NCBI GenBank assembly: GCA_020072565.1
Contig: JAIQGI010000018.1
Span: 1-64,000, forward strand
Source: Terriglobia bacterium
Lineage (GTDB): Bacteria > Acidobacteriota > UBA6911
Direction: 5' to 3'
Length of the DNA stretch: 64,000 nt
The translations under genes were made by a program, and so were the position numbers. Below, one piece after another: positions 43,172 through 51,438 of the stretch (position 1 is its first letter; each line of letters starts with the position of its first letter). The notes under the pieces were generated by a model. That model did no database searches. It was not told the DNA's origin and was given only the letters and a program-made list of their open reading frames with translations.

Positions 43172-45265
43172 ATGGAGATTGGCCGTATCAGCGAACACCC
43201 CATCCTGCCGGTCGAACAGAGGCCCGACGTCCTCTTCTACTGGAATAAAAGCCCGCTGACGGCCAAGCCGAACGAGATGATCTCCTCGGCGCTGATCGCC
43301 AATGGAATCAAGGTGTTCGGGCGTCATCACCGCGACGGCACGGCCCAAGGCATTTTCTGCGCCAACGGCCAGTGCTCCAAGTGCACCGTGATGGCGAACG
43401 GGATCCCGGTAAAGTCGTGCATGACTGCCGTCAGGGAAAACATGATTGTCGAGACCGTGGACGGTCTCCCCGAATTGCCGCCGGCCGCCGAAGTGCCCGG
43501 TCTGAAGGATATCGAGCAGATCCGGACCGATGTCCTGGTCATCGGAGGCGGCCCGGCCGGAACATCCGCGGCGATAGAGCTCGGGCAGAGAGGCATCAGG
43601 ACGCTGATCGTCGACGACAAGAATGAACTGGGCGGCAAACTGGTGCTGCAGACCCATAAGTTTTTCGGATCGGTAGAGGACTCCCACGCCGGCACCCGCG
43701 GCAGCCGGATCGGCCGGATGCTCGCCGAGACCGCCGGCAGCGATCCTCACATCACCGTCTGGCTCAACAGCACGGCAATTTTTATTTTTAAAGACAAGAA
43801 GGTCGGAATTCTCAAAGACGGCAGCTACAAGCTGGTCACGCCCAGGATCATTCTCAATGCCGCCGGCGCCCGCGAAAAGTTCCTGAGTTTTTCCGGCAAC
43901 AGCCTGGTCGGGATCTATGGCGCCGGTGCCTTCCAGACGCTTGCCAATCGCGATCTGGTGCGGCCGTCCGAGAAGCTTTTCATCCTGGGCGGTGGCAACG
44001 TGGGCCTGATCGCAGGCTACCACGCCCTCCAGGCGGGGATCGGCGTGGTGGGACTCGCCGAAGTCCTGCCGCAGTGCGGAGGCTACAAGGTGCATGCCGA
44101 CAAGCTGAAGAGGCTCGGTGTGCCCATCTACACCTCCCACACCATTCAAGCGGCGAACGGCCGGGAGAGAGTCGAGTCGGTGACGATCGTCGAGGTCGAC
44201 AGTGATTTCCATCCGGTTCGCGGCACCGAAAAAACGTTTGCCTGCGACACGATCCTGATTGCGGTCGGATTGAATCCAATTGATGAATTCACCCAGGAAG
44301 CCCGCAGCGCCGGCATTCCGGTTTATGGGGCAGGCGACGCCCTCGAAATCGCCGAGGCTTCCTCGGCCATGTTCAACGGCAGGATTGCCGGTCTGACGAT
44401 CGCCCGGGAACTGGGGGCGAATGCGGCCGGGATCCCGGAGAGCTGGCATGCCAAGGCGGAAGTTCTCAAGTCGCATCCCGGGCCGATCCATGAACAGAAG
44501 ATTCCCGAAAGGGAAACCGGCGTGATGCCCATGCTTCACTGCCTGCAGGAAATACCATGCAATCCCTGCACCACCGTCTGCCCGACAGAATCGATCTGCA
44601 TCGAAGGGGACCCTCTGATGGGGCTCCCGATCTACACAGGCGGCGAAGGCGGATGTAGCGGCTGTCTCAAATGCGTCACGATCTGTCCGGGGCTGGCGAT
44701 CACCCTGCTGGATTACCGCAGGGACCAGGAGTTTCCAGAGGTCACGGTGCCGTACGAGGTCTCCAACTTCGTGGTTAGGAAAGGTGACAGAGTCAAAGCG
44801 GTCGACATCAACGGTGATTTTCTCGGCGAAATGGAAGTCAGCGCAGTTCTGAACAACAAAAAGAGCAGGACCCAGCTCGTCAAAATCCGGGTGCCGAGAC
44901 CGCTGGCCAGGAAAGCCGTCTCTTTCCGCATCCAGGACGAGGCGCTGACCACGCCTCTGCCGGCAGGGCTTCGTGCTGAGGAGGACGGGGATGGTGCCAA
45001 GCTTTGCCTGTGTGAACGCGTCACCGTCGGTGAAGTCCGTGACCTGGTGAGAATGGGAATCACCGATATCAACCAGATCAAAGCCGTGACGCGCGCCGGC
45101 ATGGGAGCCTGCGGCAGCAAAACCTGCGAGGCCATCATCAAGACTGTTTTACGGCAAGAGGGTATTCCCATGGAACGCGTGACGGGGAATACCAGACGGC
45201 CCGTCTTTGTGGAAGTGCCGTTCGGCATTCTGGCCGGTGTGGATGAGGGAGAGCGCAATGGCTGA
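43172..45265 (+). CDS. Fused Fe-S/FAD-NAD oxidoreductase, alpha-type subunit of an amine/imino acid dehydrogenase
   Basis: A 697-residue multi-domain flavoprotein. From the N-terminus: a 2Fe-2S domain (Cys63, Cys68, Cys71 in CANGQCSKC and Cys83); an FAD/NAD pyridine-nucleotide disulfide-type domain (VLVIGGGPAGTSAAI, then FILGGGNVGLIAGYHAL); two 4Fe-4S motifs (CNPCTTVCP around residue 463 and CSGCLKCVTICP around 493); and a C-terminal BFD-like 2Fe-2S domain (CLCERVTVGEVRDL, GMGACGSKTC). These parts are usually separate subunits of sarcosine-, octopine- or D-hydroxyproline-type dehydrogenases; here they are joined. AAGGAG precedes ATG 43172. The next gene, which overlaps by eight bases, provides the amine-oxidising flavin subunit. 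The electron acceptor is unknown (a membrane quinone or a soluble ferredoxin are possible). Confidence 0.8.
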   Translation: MEIGRISEHPILPVEQRPDVLFYWNKSPLTAKPNEMISSALIANGIKVFGRHHRDGTAQGIFCANGQCSKCTVMANGIPVKSCMTAVRENMIVETVDGLPELPPAAEVPGLKDIEQIRTDVLVIGGGPAGTSAAIELGQRGIRTLIVDDKNELGGKLVLQTHKFFGSVEDSHAGTRGSRIGRMLAETAGSDPHITVWLNSTAIFIFKDKKVGILKDGSYKLVTPRIILNAAGAREKFLSFSGNSLVGIYGAGAFQTLANRDLVRPSEKLFILGGGNVGLIAGYHALQAGIGVVGLAEVLPQCGGYKVHADKLKRLGVPIYTSHTIQAANGRERVESVTIVEVDSDFHPVRGTEKTFACDTILIAVGLNPIDEFTQEARSAGIPVYGAGDALEIAEASSAMFNGRIAGLTIARELGANAAGIPESWHAKAEVLKSHPGPIHEQKIPERETGVMPMLHCLQEIPCNPCTTVCPTESICIEGDPLMGLPIYTGGEGGCSGCLKCVTICPGLAITLLDYRRDQEFPEVTVPYEVSNFVVRKGDRVKAVDINGDFLGEMEVSAVLNNKKSRTQLVKIRVPRPLARKAVSFRIQDEALTTPLPAGLRAEEDGDGAKLCLCERVTVGEVRDLVRMGITDINQIKAVTRAGMGACGSKTCEAIIKTVLRQEGIPMERVTGNTRRPVFVEVPFGILAGVDEGERNG

Positions 45266-46412
45266 GAGCTATGATGTGATCGTCATTGGGGCAGGTTCCG
45301 TCGGCATCCCCGCGGCGATGGCTCTCGCCGGGAAAAGACTGTCGACGCTGGTGCTCGAACCGTGTCCGTCAACGGGGCAGGGAAACAACAAAAAGGCGAT
45401 CGGCGGCATCCGTGCCACGCACTCCGATTTCGCAAAAATCCGGATCTGCCTCCGCAGCATCGAGATTTTTGCGAATTGGGAGGAGCTTCACGGCCGCCAT
45501 ATCGGATGGCTTCGCAACGGCTACAGTTACCCGGCCTACACCGTAGAGGACGAGAAGAAGCTCAAGGAGCTGATGGAAATCCAGCATTCCCACGGTCTGG
45601 ACATCCGCTGGGTTTCACCCGGGGAATACAACGAACTGGTGCCGGGCATCAACATGGACGGCCTGCGCGGAGCCACCTATTCCCCCGGAGATGGCAGCGC
45701 CTCTCCCCTGATGGCAGTAAATGCCTTCTACTTTAAAAGCCTGGAATGCGGCGCCCGATACCGTTTCAACGAAAAGGTGACGGCCATTCACTCCAGGAAC
45801 GGGAACGGTTTCGAAGTGATCACCGACAAGGGCGCCTATAGCAGCGCCACCGTTGTGAATGCTGCCGGCAATGAAGGTGCCGAAATTGCTTCCCTCGTTG
45901 GACAGGAGTACCTGATCCGGCCCGACTGCCATGAAGCGGCGATCAGTGAACCGGTGCGGCGGTTTTTCGGACCCATGGTTGTAGACATGCGTCCGTCGAT
46001 GGACTCGAAGAATTATTACTTCTACCAGAACTTCGAAGGCCAAGTGGTGTTCTGCATAACCCCGGATCCTGCGATCTACGGTGCGGACAGCGATTCAACG
46101 TCTGAGTTTTTCCCCATGGTGGCCAAGCGGATGGTCAGTCTGTATCCGCGCCTGGCCAACCTGAAGGTGCGCCGGGCCTGGCGCGGCCAGTATCCCAACA
46201 CGCCCGATGGTTTCCCCATCGTCGGCAGCAGCAGGGAGCTGCCTGGCTTTATCCACGCCATCGGCATGTGCGGCCAGGGCTTCATGCTCGGACCCGGGCT
46301 TGGTGAACTGATTGCGCGTATGGTGGCAGGAGAGGTCGACGATGATGACCGGCGCATTCTGAAGAGTTTTGATCCCTATCGGGATTTCTCGGGAATGGAG
46401 GCATTGAAATAG
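45258..46412 (+). CDS. FAD-dependent amine oxidase (DadA/glycine oxidase/sarcosine oxidase-beta type)
   Basis: A 384-residue flavoprotein of the D-amino acid oxidase superfamily. The dinucleotide motif is VIVIGAGSVGIPAAMALAGK near the N-terminus; downstream are NNKKAIGGIRATHSDF, LVPGINMDGLRGATYSPGDG and FYQNFEGQVVF, then GQYPNTPDGFPIVGS and HAIGMCGQGFMLGPGLGELIA, the C-terminal FAD-binding segment. Oxidation of a secondary or primary amine by such subunits gives an imine. It starts inside the end of the alpha-like gene (ATG 45258, eight bases overlap), hence stoichiometric expression. A RidA-family gene follows, consistent with imine or enamine disposal. Possible substrates include sarcosine, D-amino acids, proline betaine-derived N-methylproline or 4-hydroxyproline. 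Confidence 0.8.
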   Translation: MAESYDVIVIGAGSVGIPAAMALAGKRLSTLVLEPCPSTGQGNNKKAIGGIRATHSDFAKIRICLRSIEIFANWEELHGRHIGWLRNGYSYPAYTVEDEKKLKELMEIQHSHGLDIRWVSPGEYNELVPGINMDGLRGATYSPGDGSASPLMAVNAFYFKSLECGARYRFNEKVTAIHSRNGNGFEVITDKGAYSSATVVNAAGNEGAEIASLVGQEYLIRPDCHEAAISEPVRRFFGPMVVDMRPSMDSKNYYFYQNFEGQVVFCITPDPAIYGADSDSTSEFFPMVAKRMVSLYPRLANLKVRRAWRGQYPNTPDGFPIVGSSRELPGFIHAIGMCGQGFMLGPGLGELIARMVAGEVDDDDRRILKSFDPYRDFSGMEALK

Positions 46413-46612
46413 ATAAATACAGGATTCATATCGCGGGACCACTAGTCGTGCGCATAAACTTGTGGCGCCCTCTATAAAATTCATACCCAATCTGATGGAA
46501 TATAATTAATATCAACGAACAGTTAATGCCAGTTGACATTCAGACCTCCGGTGGTGGACCTTCTTGATGACAGGGATCTGAGAGGTGATCTCTAGGCGAG
46601 GAGAGGTGAGCC

Positions 46613-47026
46613 ATGGCAAGAGTAATGGCAGTGAGCACTGTCGCGGGAAGACGGGTTGTGTCGACGGGCACGCGCTGGGAACCGATAGTCGGGTACAGCA
46701 GGGCTGTCCGGGCGGGAAATTGGATCGCAGTCACAGGCACGATCGGTTTGAGGCCTGACGGCACCTGCCCGCCGGCCGCCTCGGAACAGATGCGCCTGGC
46801 GCTGGGGATCGTGTGCGCGGCGATAGAAGCGTTGGGTGGCAGCCGGACCGACATCATCCGCACCCGGATCTATATCACCGATATCCAACTCTGGGAAGAG
46901 GTTGGCCGTGTCCATGCCGAGAAGCTCGGTGATGTCAGGCCGGCCACGACAATGGTTGAGGTTTCGGCACTCGCGGATCCTGCCGCAATCGTGGAACTCG
47001 AAGCGGATGCCGTCGTCGCTTCTTGA
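46613..47026 (+). CDS. RidA-family (YjgF/YER057c) imine/enamine deaminase
   Basis: A 137-residue Rid protein. Landmarks: AVRAGNWIAVTGTIGLRPDG, EQMRLALGIVCAAIEALGGSRTDIIRTRIYITDI, then RPATTMVEVSAL near the C-terminus with the conserved Arg and the terminal acidic strand IVELEADAVV. The catalytic arginine RPATT is present. Rid proteins hydrolyse reactive 2-aminoacrylate or imines. Its position directly after an amine-oxidising flavoprotein suggests it clears imine product. GGAGAGG precedes ATG 46613. Confidence 0.85.
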   Translation: MARVMAVSTVAGRRVVSTGTRWEPIVGYSRAVRAGNWIAVTGTIGLRPDGTCPPAASEQMRLALGIVCAAIEALGGSRTDIIRTRIYITDIQLWEEVGRVHAEKLGDVRPATTMVEVSALADPAAIVELEADAVVAS

Positions 47027-47042
47027 TGGAATCTGCGCAGAA

Positions 47043-47536
47043 ATGAAAGTCGCCATTCCCAAGGAAACATGGCCCGGCGAACGTCGCGTGGCTCTGGTTC
47101 CGGGCTCCTGCAAGAAGTTGATCCAGGCAGGCATGGAGGTTTGGGTCGAGATCGGGGCGGGACTTGAAGCGTATTTCCCCGATGCAGCCTTTAAGGAAGC
47201 AGGTGCCATTTTGATGCCGGATGCCGGCACTCTGTTAGCCGGCGCCGATATGATATTGAAAGTCCATCCGCCGGGAATGAATACGGCCGCCGGCCGTCCT
47301 GAAGTCGATTTGATGAGAAACGGCGCCGTGCTGGTCACGACGCTCGTTCCCGCGCGAAATCTCGAGGCCGTCCGTGCTCTGGCGGCCAGGAAGATCACAG
47401 CCTTTGCCACCGCTGGAAAAACCATGCGTTCCAGCTCGATTGGAGCGATGCAATTCTGAGTGGCGCCGTAATCACCCACGATGGGGAAGTGCGCCACGGC
47501 CCGACGCGGGAGGCGCTGCTGAAGATCGGCAGCTGA
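47043..47536 (+). pseudogene. pntA: Internally deleted NAD(P) transhydrogenase alpha subunit
   Basis: Residues 1-115 correspond to the N-terminal NAD(P)-binding domain of PntA or alanine dehydrogenase type (MKVAIPKETWPGERRVALVPG, VEIGAGLEAYFPDAAFKEAGA, ARNLEAVRALAARKITAFA). The frame then closes at TGA 47457. From about 47419 the frame two bases on reads FQLDWSDAILSGAVITHDGE to a TGA at 47534-47536, which resembles the C-terminal end of the same family. The central two-thirds are missing and the reading frame has shifted between the two parts, so this is a deletion remnant. No pntB is next to it. Confidence 0.6.
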
Positions 47537-48022
47537 CGCCATGCGATCAGCAAGGGTGGATGCCCTCATCGTCTCCGACACCGCAGTGATTCCCATCGAC
47601 TGCTCACGCTTTGCCCTGCCTGGTACGAATCAGTTACTCAAGACCATCGCCGCCATCAATCGGTTCCCAGCATCGCAAGTCGCCACCGTGGCACCACATG
47701 CCAACGTGGCGTCACCTGCCGACGTGGAACGATATGTGGTATAATTATGGCATTTTAATAAAGTGTTTGCTCAAGCGGCCATTTTGTTCTCGGGTTGCGG
47801 TCATTCAGTATGCGCGCTCATTTTTCCGATGCCAGGTGCTCGCAAAGGCCATCTTTGCTTGCCCCACGGGATCGCCAACCGGCCATGTCAGCTGAAAACT
47901 TCAGAACATAGATAGGCTGCAGCATTTTTTTAAGTCCATGAACGAGTGCAGGCAAACCAAAGCGGACCATAAGAGGATGAATCCTCTCCGTCGAGCCAAC
48001 TTACACAAAATTGGGGGGAATC
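47537..48022. other. Stretch between the PntA remnant and the radical SAM genes
   Basis: About 490 bases. A short frame from 47541 to 47744 (67 codons, MRSARVDALIVSDTAV) is not recognised and may be chance. The sequence becomes AT-richer from about 47740, and holds an extended -10 element at 47737-47745 and a 32-codon frame at 47938-48036 overlapping the next gene. No strong repeat. Confidence 0.35.
47737..47745 (+). promoter_or_regulatory. Extended -10 promoter element
   Basis: TGGTATAAT is an ideal TATAAT with the extended TGn motif. The -35 candidate TGCCGA (47717-47722) is poor, which is tolerated with extended -10 promoters. It lies 278 bases before the first radical SAM gene and may drive it. 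Confidence 0.4.
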
Positions 48023-49540
48023 ATGCCACCTTTTGATCGTCAATTCAGAAAGGCTGCACCGCACGTTATCAACTTCATATTGGGAAACAGCGTGCTGAGA
48101 AGGCGTGCAGTCAACTATGCGCGAAAGTATATTTATGCGAAGATAGTTGAAGAAGACGATTCGTACACGAGTAACATCAGATACGAGAGGTATTCCATAT
48201 TGTTTAATTTGGTTCGCTCGCTCGAAAAGGCATTAACCAACCGGAACATCTCTGCATCAGTGAGGAAAAAGCTCGTCGATGTTTTTGTCGGTAGAGTCTT
48301 TCTTGAAAACAAAAATTCCCGCGAAGAGAAAAGTAAAAGAGACTTTTTGAAAGAATTTGGCTATGAGCCACCCGGATGGATAACCATCAGCCCCGGTAAG
48401 AAATGCAACTTGACATGTACAGGATGCTACGCTGCCAGCGCGGGACAGTCCGCTGAAAAGCTCGACTATGAAACGGTCAGCAGAATAGTGAACGAGAAGA
48501 CGGAGCTGTGGACCTCGTTCTTCACCGCCATATCCGGAGGCGAGCCGCTGCTCTGGAAGTCGGACGGCAAAGGCATCCTCGACTTATGTCGTGATCATCC
48601 TGACAATTATTTCATGATGTACACGAACGGTACGCTGATCGACAAAGACATGGCAAAAAACATGGCTGACGTCGGCAACCTTACTCCAGCAATTTCCGTG
48701 GAGGGATTTGAAGCCGAAACGGACGAAAGACGTGGTAAGGGCGTCTACCTCAAAATCCTCCAGGCGATGGCCAATCTGAGAGAGGTAGGCGTACCTTTCG
48801 GCATCTCGGTCACTGCCACGAGAGACAATGCCGAGAAAATATTGGCGGATGAATTTGTGGATTTTTATTTTGACGACCAGGGTGCCATATATGGTTGGAT
48901 TTTCCAGTATATGCCTATCGGTCGGCATCAGAATCTCGATTTAATGGTGACTCCTGGCCAGAGGAAGTGGATGTTTGAAAGAGAAAAACATTTCATCCAC
49001 GAGAAGCATGTGTTTTTCCCTGACTTCTGGAACGGCGGCGTGTACTCTGAAGGATGTATGGCAGCAGGCCGCGCGCGCGGCTATGTTTATGTCGATTGGA
49101 ACGGAAATGTGCCGCCCTGCGTGTTTTTCCCGTATGCGGTGAATAATATAAAGGAAATCTATGCGCGGGGAGGGAATGTGAATGACGCGCTGAAGTCCGA
49201 CTTGATGGTCAGAATAAGAGCCTGGCAGCGCGAGTATGGTTTGGCGAAGCGTGGCAAAGAAGTCGGTAATTTCATTATGCCTTGCATTATCAGGGACCAT
49301 TATGAGTTTACCCACAACCTCCTCGAAGAGACCAAACCGTCGGCTGTGGATCCCAACGCCGCGATAGCTCTGGAAGATCCAGCTTACTATGAAGGATTGG
49401 TAAAGTACGACCGAGATTTTTGCGAACTAGTTGATGACATTTGGCAGAAAGAATTCATTGGTGACAACCATTGTGGTAATAGAGGGCTCGAGCGGGATGG
49501 TGGAAGCCGCAAGGTCGAGAGCAAAAGAAATGGACCTTGA
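48023..49540 (+). CDS. Radical SAM protein with SPASM-like C-terminus
   Basis: A 505-residue protein. The first 120 residues are helical and basic (FILGNSVLRRRAVNYARKYI); then WITISPGKKCNLTCTGCYAAS holds the CxxxCxxC cluster motif, followed by AISGGEPLLWKSDG (SAM-binding GGEP). A second cysteine block EGCMAAGRARGYVYVDWNGN and VPPCVFFPY plus MPCII looks like a SPASM-type auxiliary cluster region, found in peptide- and amine-modifying enzymes. The specific reaction cannot be told. GGGGGG lies before ATG 48023. Base composition is visibly more AT-rich than flanks, together with the next gene, suggesting acquisition. A second radical SAM gene follows after 88 bases. Confidence 0.75.
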   Translation: MPPFDRQFRKAAPHVINFILGNSVLRRRAVNYARKYIYAKIVEEDDSYTSNIRYERYSILFNLVRSLEKALTNRNISASVRKKLVDVFVGRVFLENKNSREEKSKRDFLKEFGYEPPGWITISPGKKCNLTCTGCYAASAGQSAEKLDYETVSRIVNEKTELWTSFFTAISGGEPLLWKSDGKGILDLCRDHPDNYFMMYTNGTLIDKDMAKNMADVGNLTPAISVEGFEAETDERRGKGVYLKILQAMANLREVGVPFGISVTATRDNAEKILADEFVDFYFDDQGAIYGWIFQYMPIGRHQNLDLMVTPGQRKWMFEREKHFIHEKHVFFPDFWNGGVYSEGCMAAGRARGYVYVDWNGNVPPCVFFPYAVNNIKEIYARGGNVNDALKSDLMVRIRAWQREYGLAKRGKEVGNFIMPCIIRDHYEFTHNLLEETKPSAVDPNAAIALEDPAYYEGLVKYDRDFCELVDDIWQKEFIGDNHCGNRGLERDGGSRKVESKRNGP

Positions 49541-49628
49541 GAGGTTGCGACCGATTTTATCCTGCTGCAGAACAATTGCCTGGGCAAACGCAACTCCAGG
49601 ACTTTGCCAATGAAAGGACGAATTTGCC

Positions 49629-51041
49629 ATGAACGTCTTGTTGGTTTCTCCTTACAGGGGCGCGATGTTGGAATTAGCCGGCGTGAAAATGCAGCCTCTC
49701 GGAATCTCCTACGTCGGCGCAGCTCTGAAGGGAGCTGGCCACGATGTGAAGATCGTACTCTTGGAGGACCCAACGACACTTCCGGATTTTGCAGGCGCTG
49801 ATGTAGTCGGCATTTCCTGTAATACCGTGCAATTTAACTCGGCATTGACGGTTGCTGAAGTGGCGAAGGGACTGGGGAAGACGGTTGTGATGGGCGGGCC
49901 GCATCCCACAGGCAGTCCGGAAGAAGCATTGAATAGCGGATTTGTGGACTACGTAGTCCGGGGGGAGGGCGAATGGACCTCGGTGGAACTTTTGGAAGGT
50001 TTGAATTCAAATGGACATTTCGACGCAGGCAGGATCCTGGGATTATCCTGGATCGACGAAGGCTCCCATAGAGTGCTTCATAACCCGGACCGCCCGTTTA
50101 TTCAGAACCTTGACGATATCCCGTTTCCGCTCCGTGACGTCAATTGGCAGCGCAGCAATAAGAGCAAAACTAATTCAAACGGGGTAACGGAATATCCGCT
50201 TATCACCTCGCGGGGCTGCCCATACAACTGCAAGTTTTGCGATGTTGGCAATTTAGCCGGCAGGCATTTTCGTACCCGGTCCGTGGAAAATGTCGTAAAG
50301 GAAATAGAAGAAGTGGTTACATGTGGTAATGCTGAAAACATTCTTATAGCCGACGACATAGTCAACTATGATAACAGCAGGCTCGTTGAGTTGTTTGGTG
50401 CCCTTATCGAACATGGGCTGCCGGTGGTTCACTGGGTTATGGGCAGAGGCGACCACCTTATCGAGCATCCGGAAACTGCGGAGATAATGGCTAAGGGAGG
50501 AGTGCGCCAGATGTTCTTGGGAATAGAAAGCCCGACAGAGCGGGTTCTCAAGGCATACAAAAAGGGTGGCAAGGCATCTTCTGATGTCTCAGTGAAGGCC
50601 GTCGAATTGCTTAGACGCAACGATATCGAGACCTGGGGTGCTTTTTTGTTGGGCGAACCTTCGGAGACAATACAGGATATCGAAAGGACGATTCAGTTTG
50701 CAAAATTTCTTAATCCCGGTGTCGCCGAATTTTCAATTTTAACTCCGTATCCCGGCACGGGGCTATGGAATGAGGTCGAGGCGAAAATCACCGATAGAAA
50801 CTGGGACCATTATGATGCGATGCATTCGGTCTTTCAAACTGCGCACATTCCTTCCAAGGAACTCGAAAAGATGCTTGTGAAAGCCTATATGGGTTTCTAC
50901 AGGCAGCCCAAGAGGATTCTCGGAGAGCTTTTCAGGAAGGGTCATTATGGAAAGGCGGACTTAAAGACAATTTTCAAAATCCTGAAAGCATTAAGAACCG
51001 TTTTTCAACACGGTGAGAATCCCAATCAACAAGGGCTGTGA
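49629..51041 (+). CDS. B12-binding-type radical SAM protein
   Basis: A 470-residue protein with an N-terminal cobalamin-binding-like Rossmann domain (MNVLLVSPYRGAMLELAGVK, SYVGAALKGAGHDVKIV, MGGPHPTGSPEEAL) and a radical SAM core with CPYNCKFCD (CxxxCxxC). The core continues NILIADDIVNYD, MFLGIESPTERVLKAYKKGG, LLGEPSETIQD, SILTPYPGTGLWNEV. The family includes methyl transferases and ring-forming enzymes (BchE and methylthiotransferase relatives); the typical DxHxxG axial histidine is not visible in the B12 domain, so cobalamin may bind base-off without His or not at all. It shares low GC and strand with the SPASM gene upstream and may act on the same substrate. The start at 49629 lies near GAAAGGACG. 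Confidence 0.78.
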   Translation: MNVLLVSPYRGAMLELAGVKMQPLGISYVGAALKGAGHDVKIVLLEDPTTLPDFAGADVVGISCNTVQFNSALTVAEVAKGLGKTVVMGGPHPTGSPEEALNSGFVDYVVRGEGEWTSVELLEGLNSNGHFDAGRILGLSWIDEGSHRVLHNPDRPFIQNLDDIPFPLRDVNWQRSNKSKTNSNGVTEYPLITSRGCPYNCKFCDVGNLAGRHFRTRSVENVVKEIEEVVTCGNAENILIADDIVNYDNSRLVELFGALIEHGLPVVHWVMGRGDHLIEHPETAEIMAKGGVRQMFLGIESPTERVLKAYKKGGKASSDVSVKAVELLRRNDIETWGAFLLGEPSETIQDIERTIQFAKFLNPGVAEFSILTPYPGTGLWNEVEAKITDRNWDHYDAMHSVFQTAHIPSKELEKMLVKAYMGFYRQPKRILGELFRKGHYGKADLKTIFKILKALRTVFQHGENPNQQGL

Positions 51042-51132
51042 CGAAAAGATGCACTTTCACGCCAGAAGAGCCACCAAACCCGGCGAGATAACTTCTTATT
51101 AATCACCGGATTAGGGGATGACGGAGAAGGAT

Positions 51133-51206
51133 TGGCTGGGAGACAGGGATTCGAACCCCGATTAAGTGGTCCAGAGCCACCCGTCCTACCGTTGAACGAT
51201 CTCCCA
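51133..51206 (-). tRNA. tRNA-Gln (anticodon CUG), CCA encoded
   Basis: On the minus strand the sequence begins TGGGAGATCGTTCAACGG and ends TCTCCCAGCCA. The acceptor stem TGGGAGA pairs with TCTCCCA; the T-arm is GGGGTTCGAATCCC. The anticodon stem GGTGG/CCACT (one G-T pair) encloses loop CTCTGGA, anticodon CTG, thus glutamine. The discriminator base is G73 and CCA is encoded. It lies 232 bases downstream of glnS on the same strand. Confidence 0.93.
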
Positions 51207-51438
51207 ATAGGCACTAATGCTAAGAAAACGGCGCCGGAATTGCAAGCGCTGAGTGACGAAAAAGGGAACATTCCTCTTGCGCGATGGCGCACCCAAGCGC
51301 CTGAAAATGGAGGCTTTCAAAGGCGGCCACGGCTGGGGCGAGTTTCACGAATGGCTGCTTTCCGTTTTTCAGGCGCTGTTTTCGGAGCAGGCAGACTCGG
51401 CGCAAGGGTCGCCGGCAGTTTCCGGTGCGCACATAGTC

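Noticed and set aside
47541-47744. 67-codon frame after the PntA remnant
   Set aside because: No recognisable domain and weak start signal; it does not resemble PntB or the second PntA part.
47938-48036. 32-codon frame before the radical SAM gene as a possible peptide precursor
   Set aside because: It overlaps the start of the next gene, has no convincing ribosome binding site and no leader/core pattern with Cys or Gly-rich end; kept only as a note.
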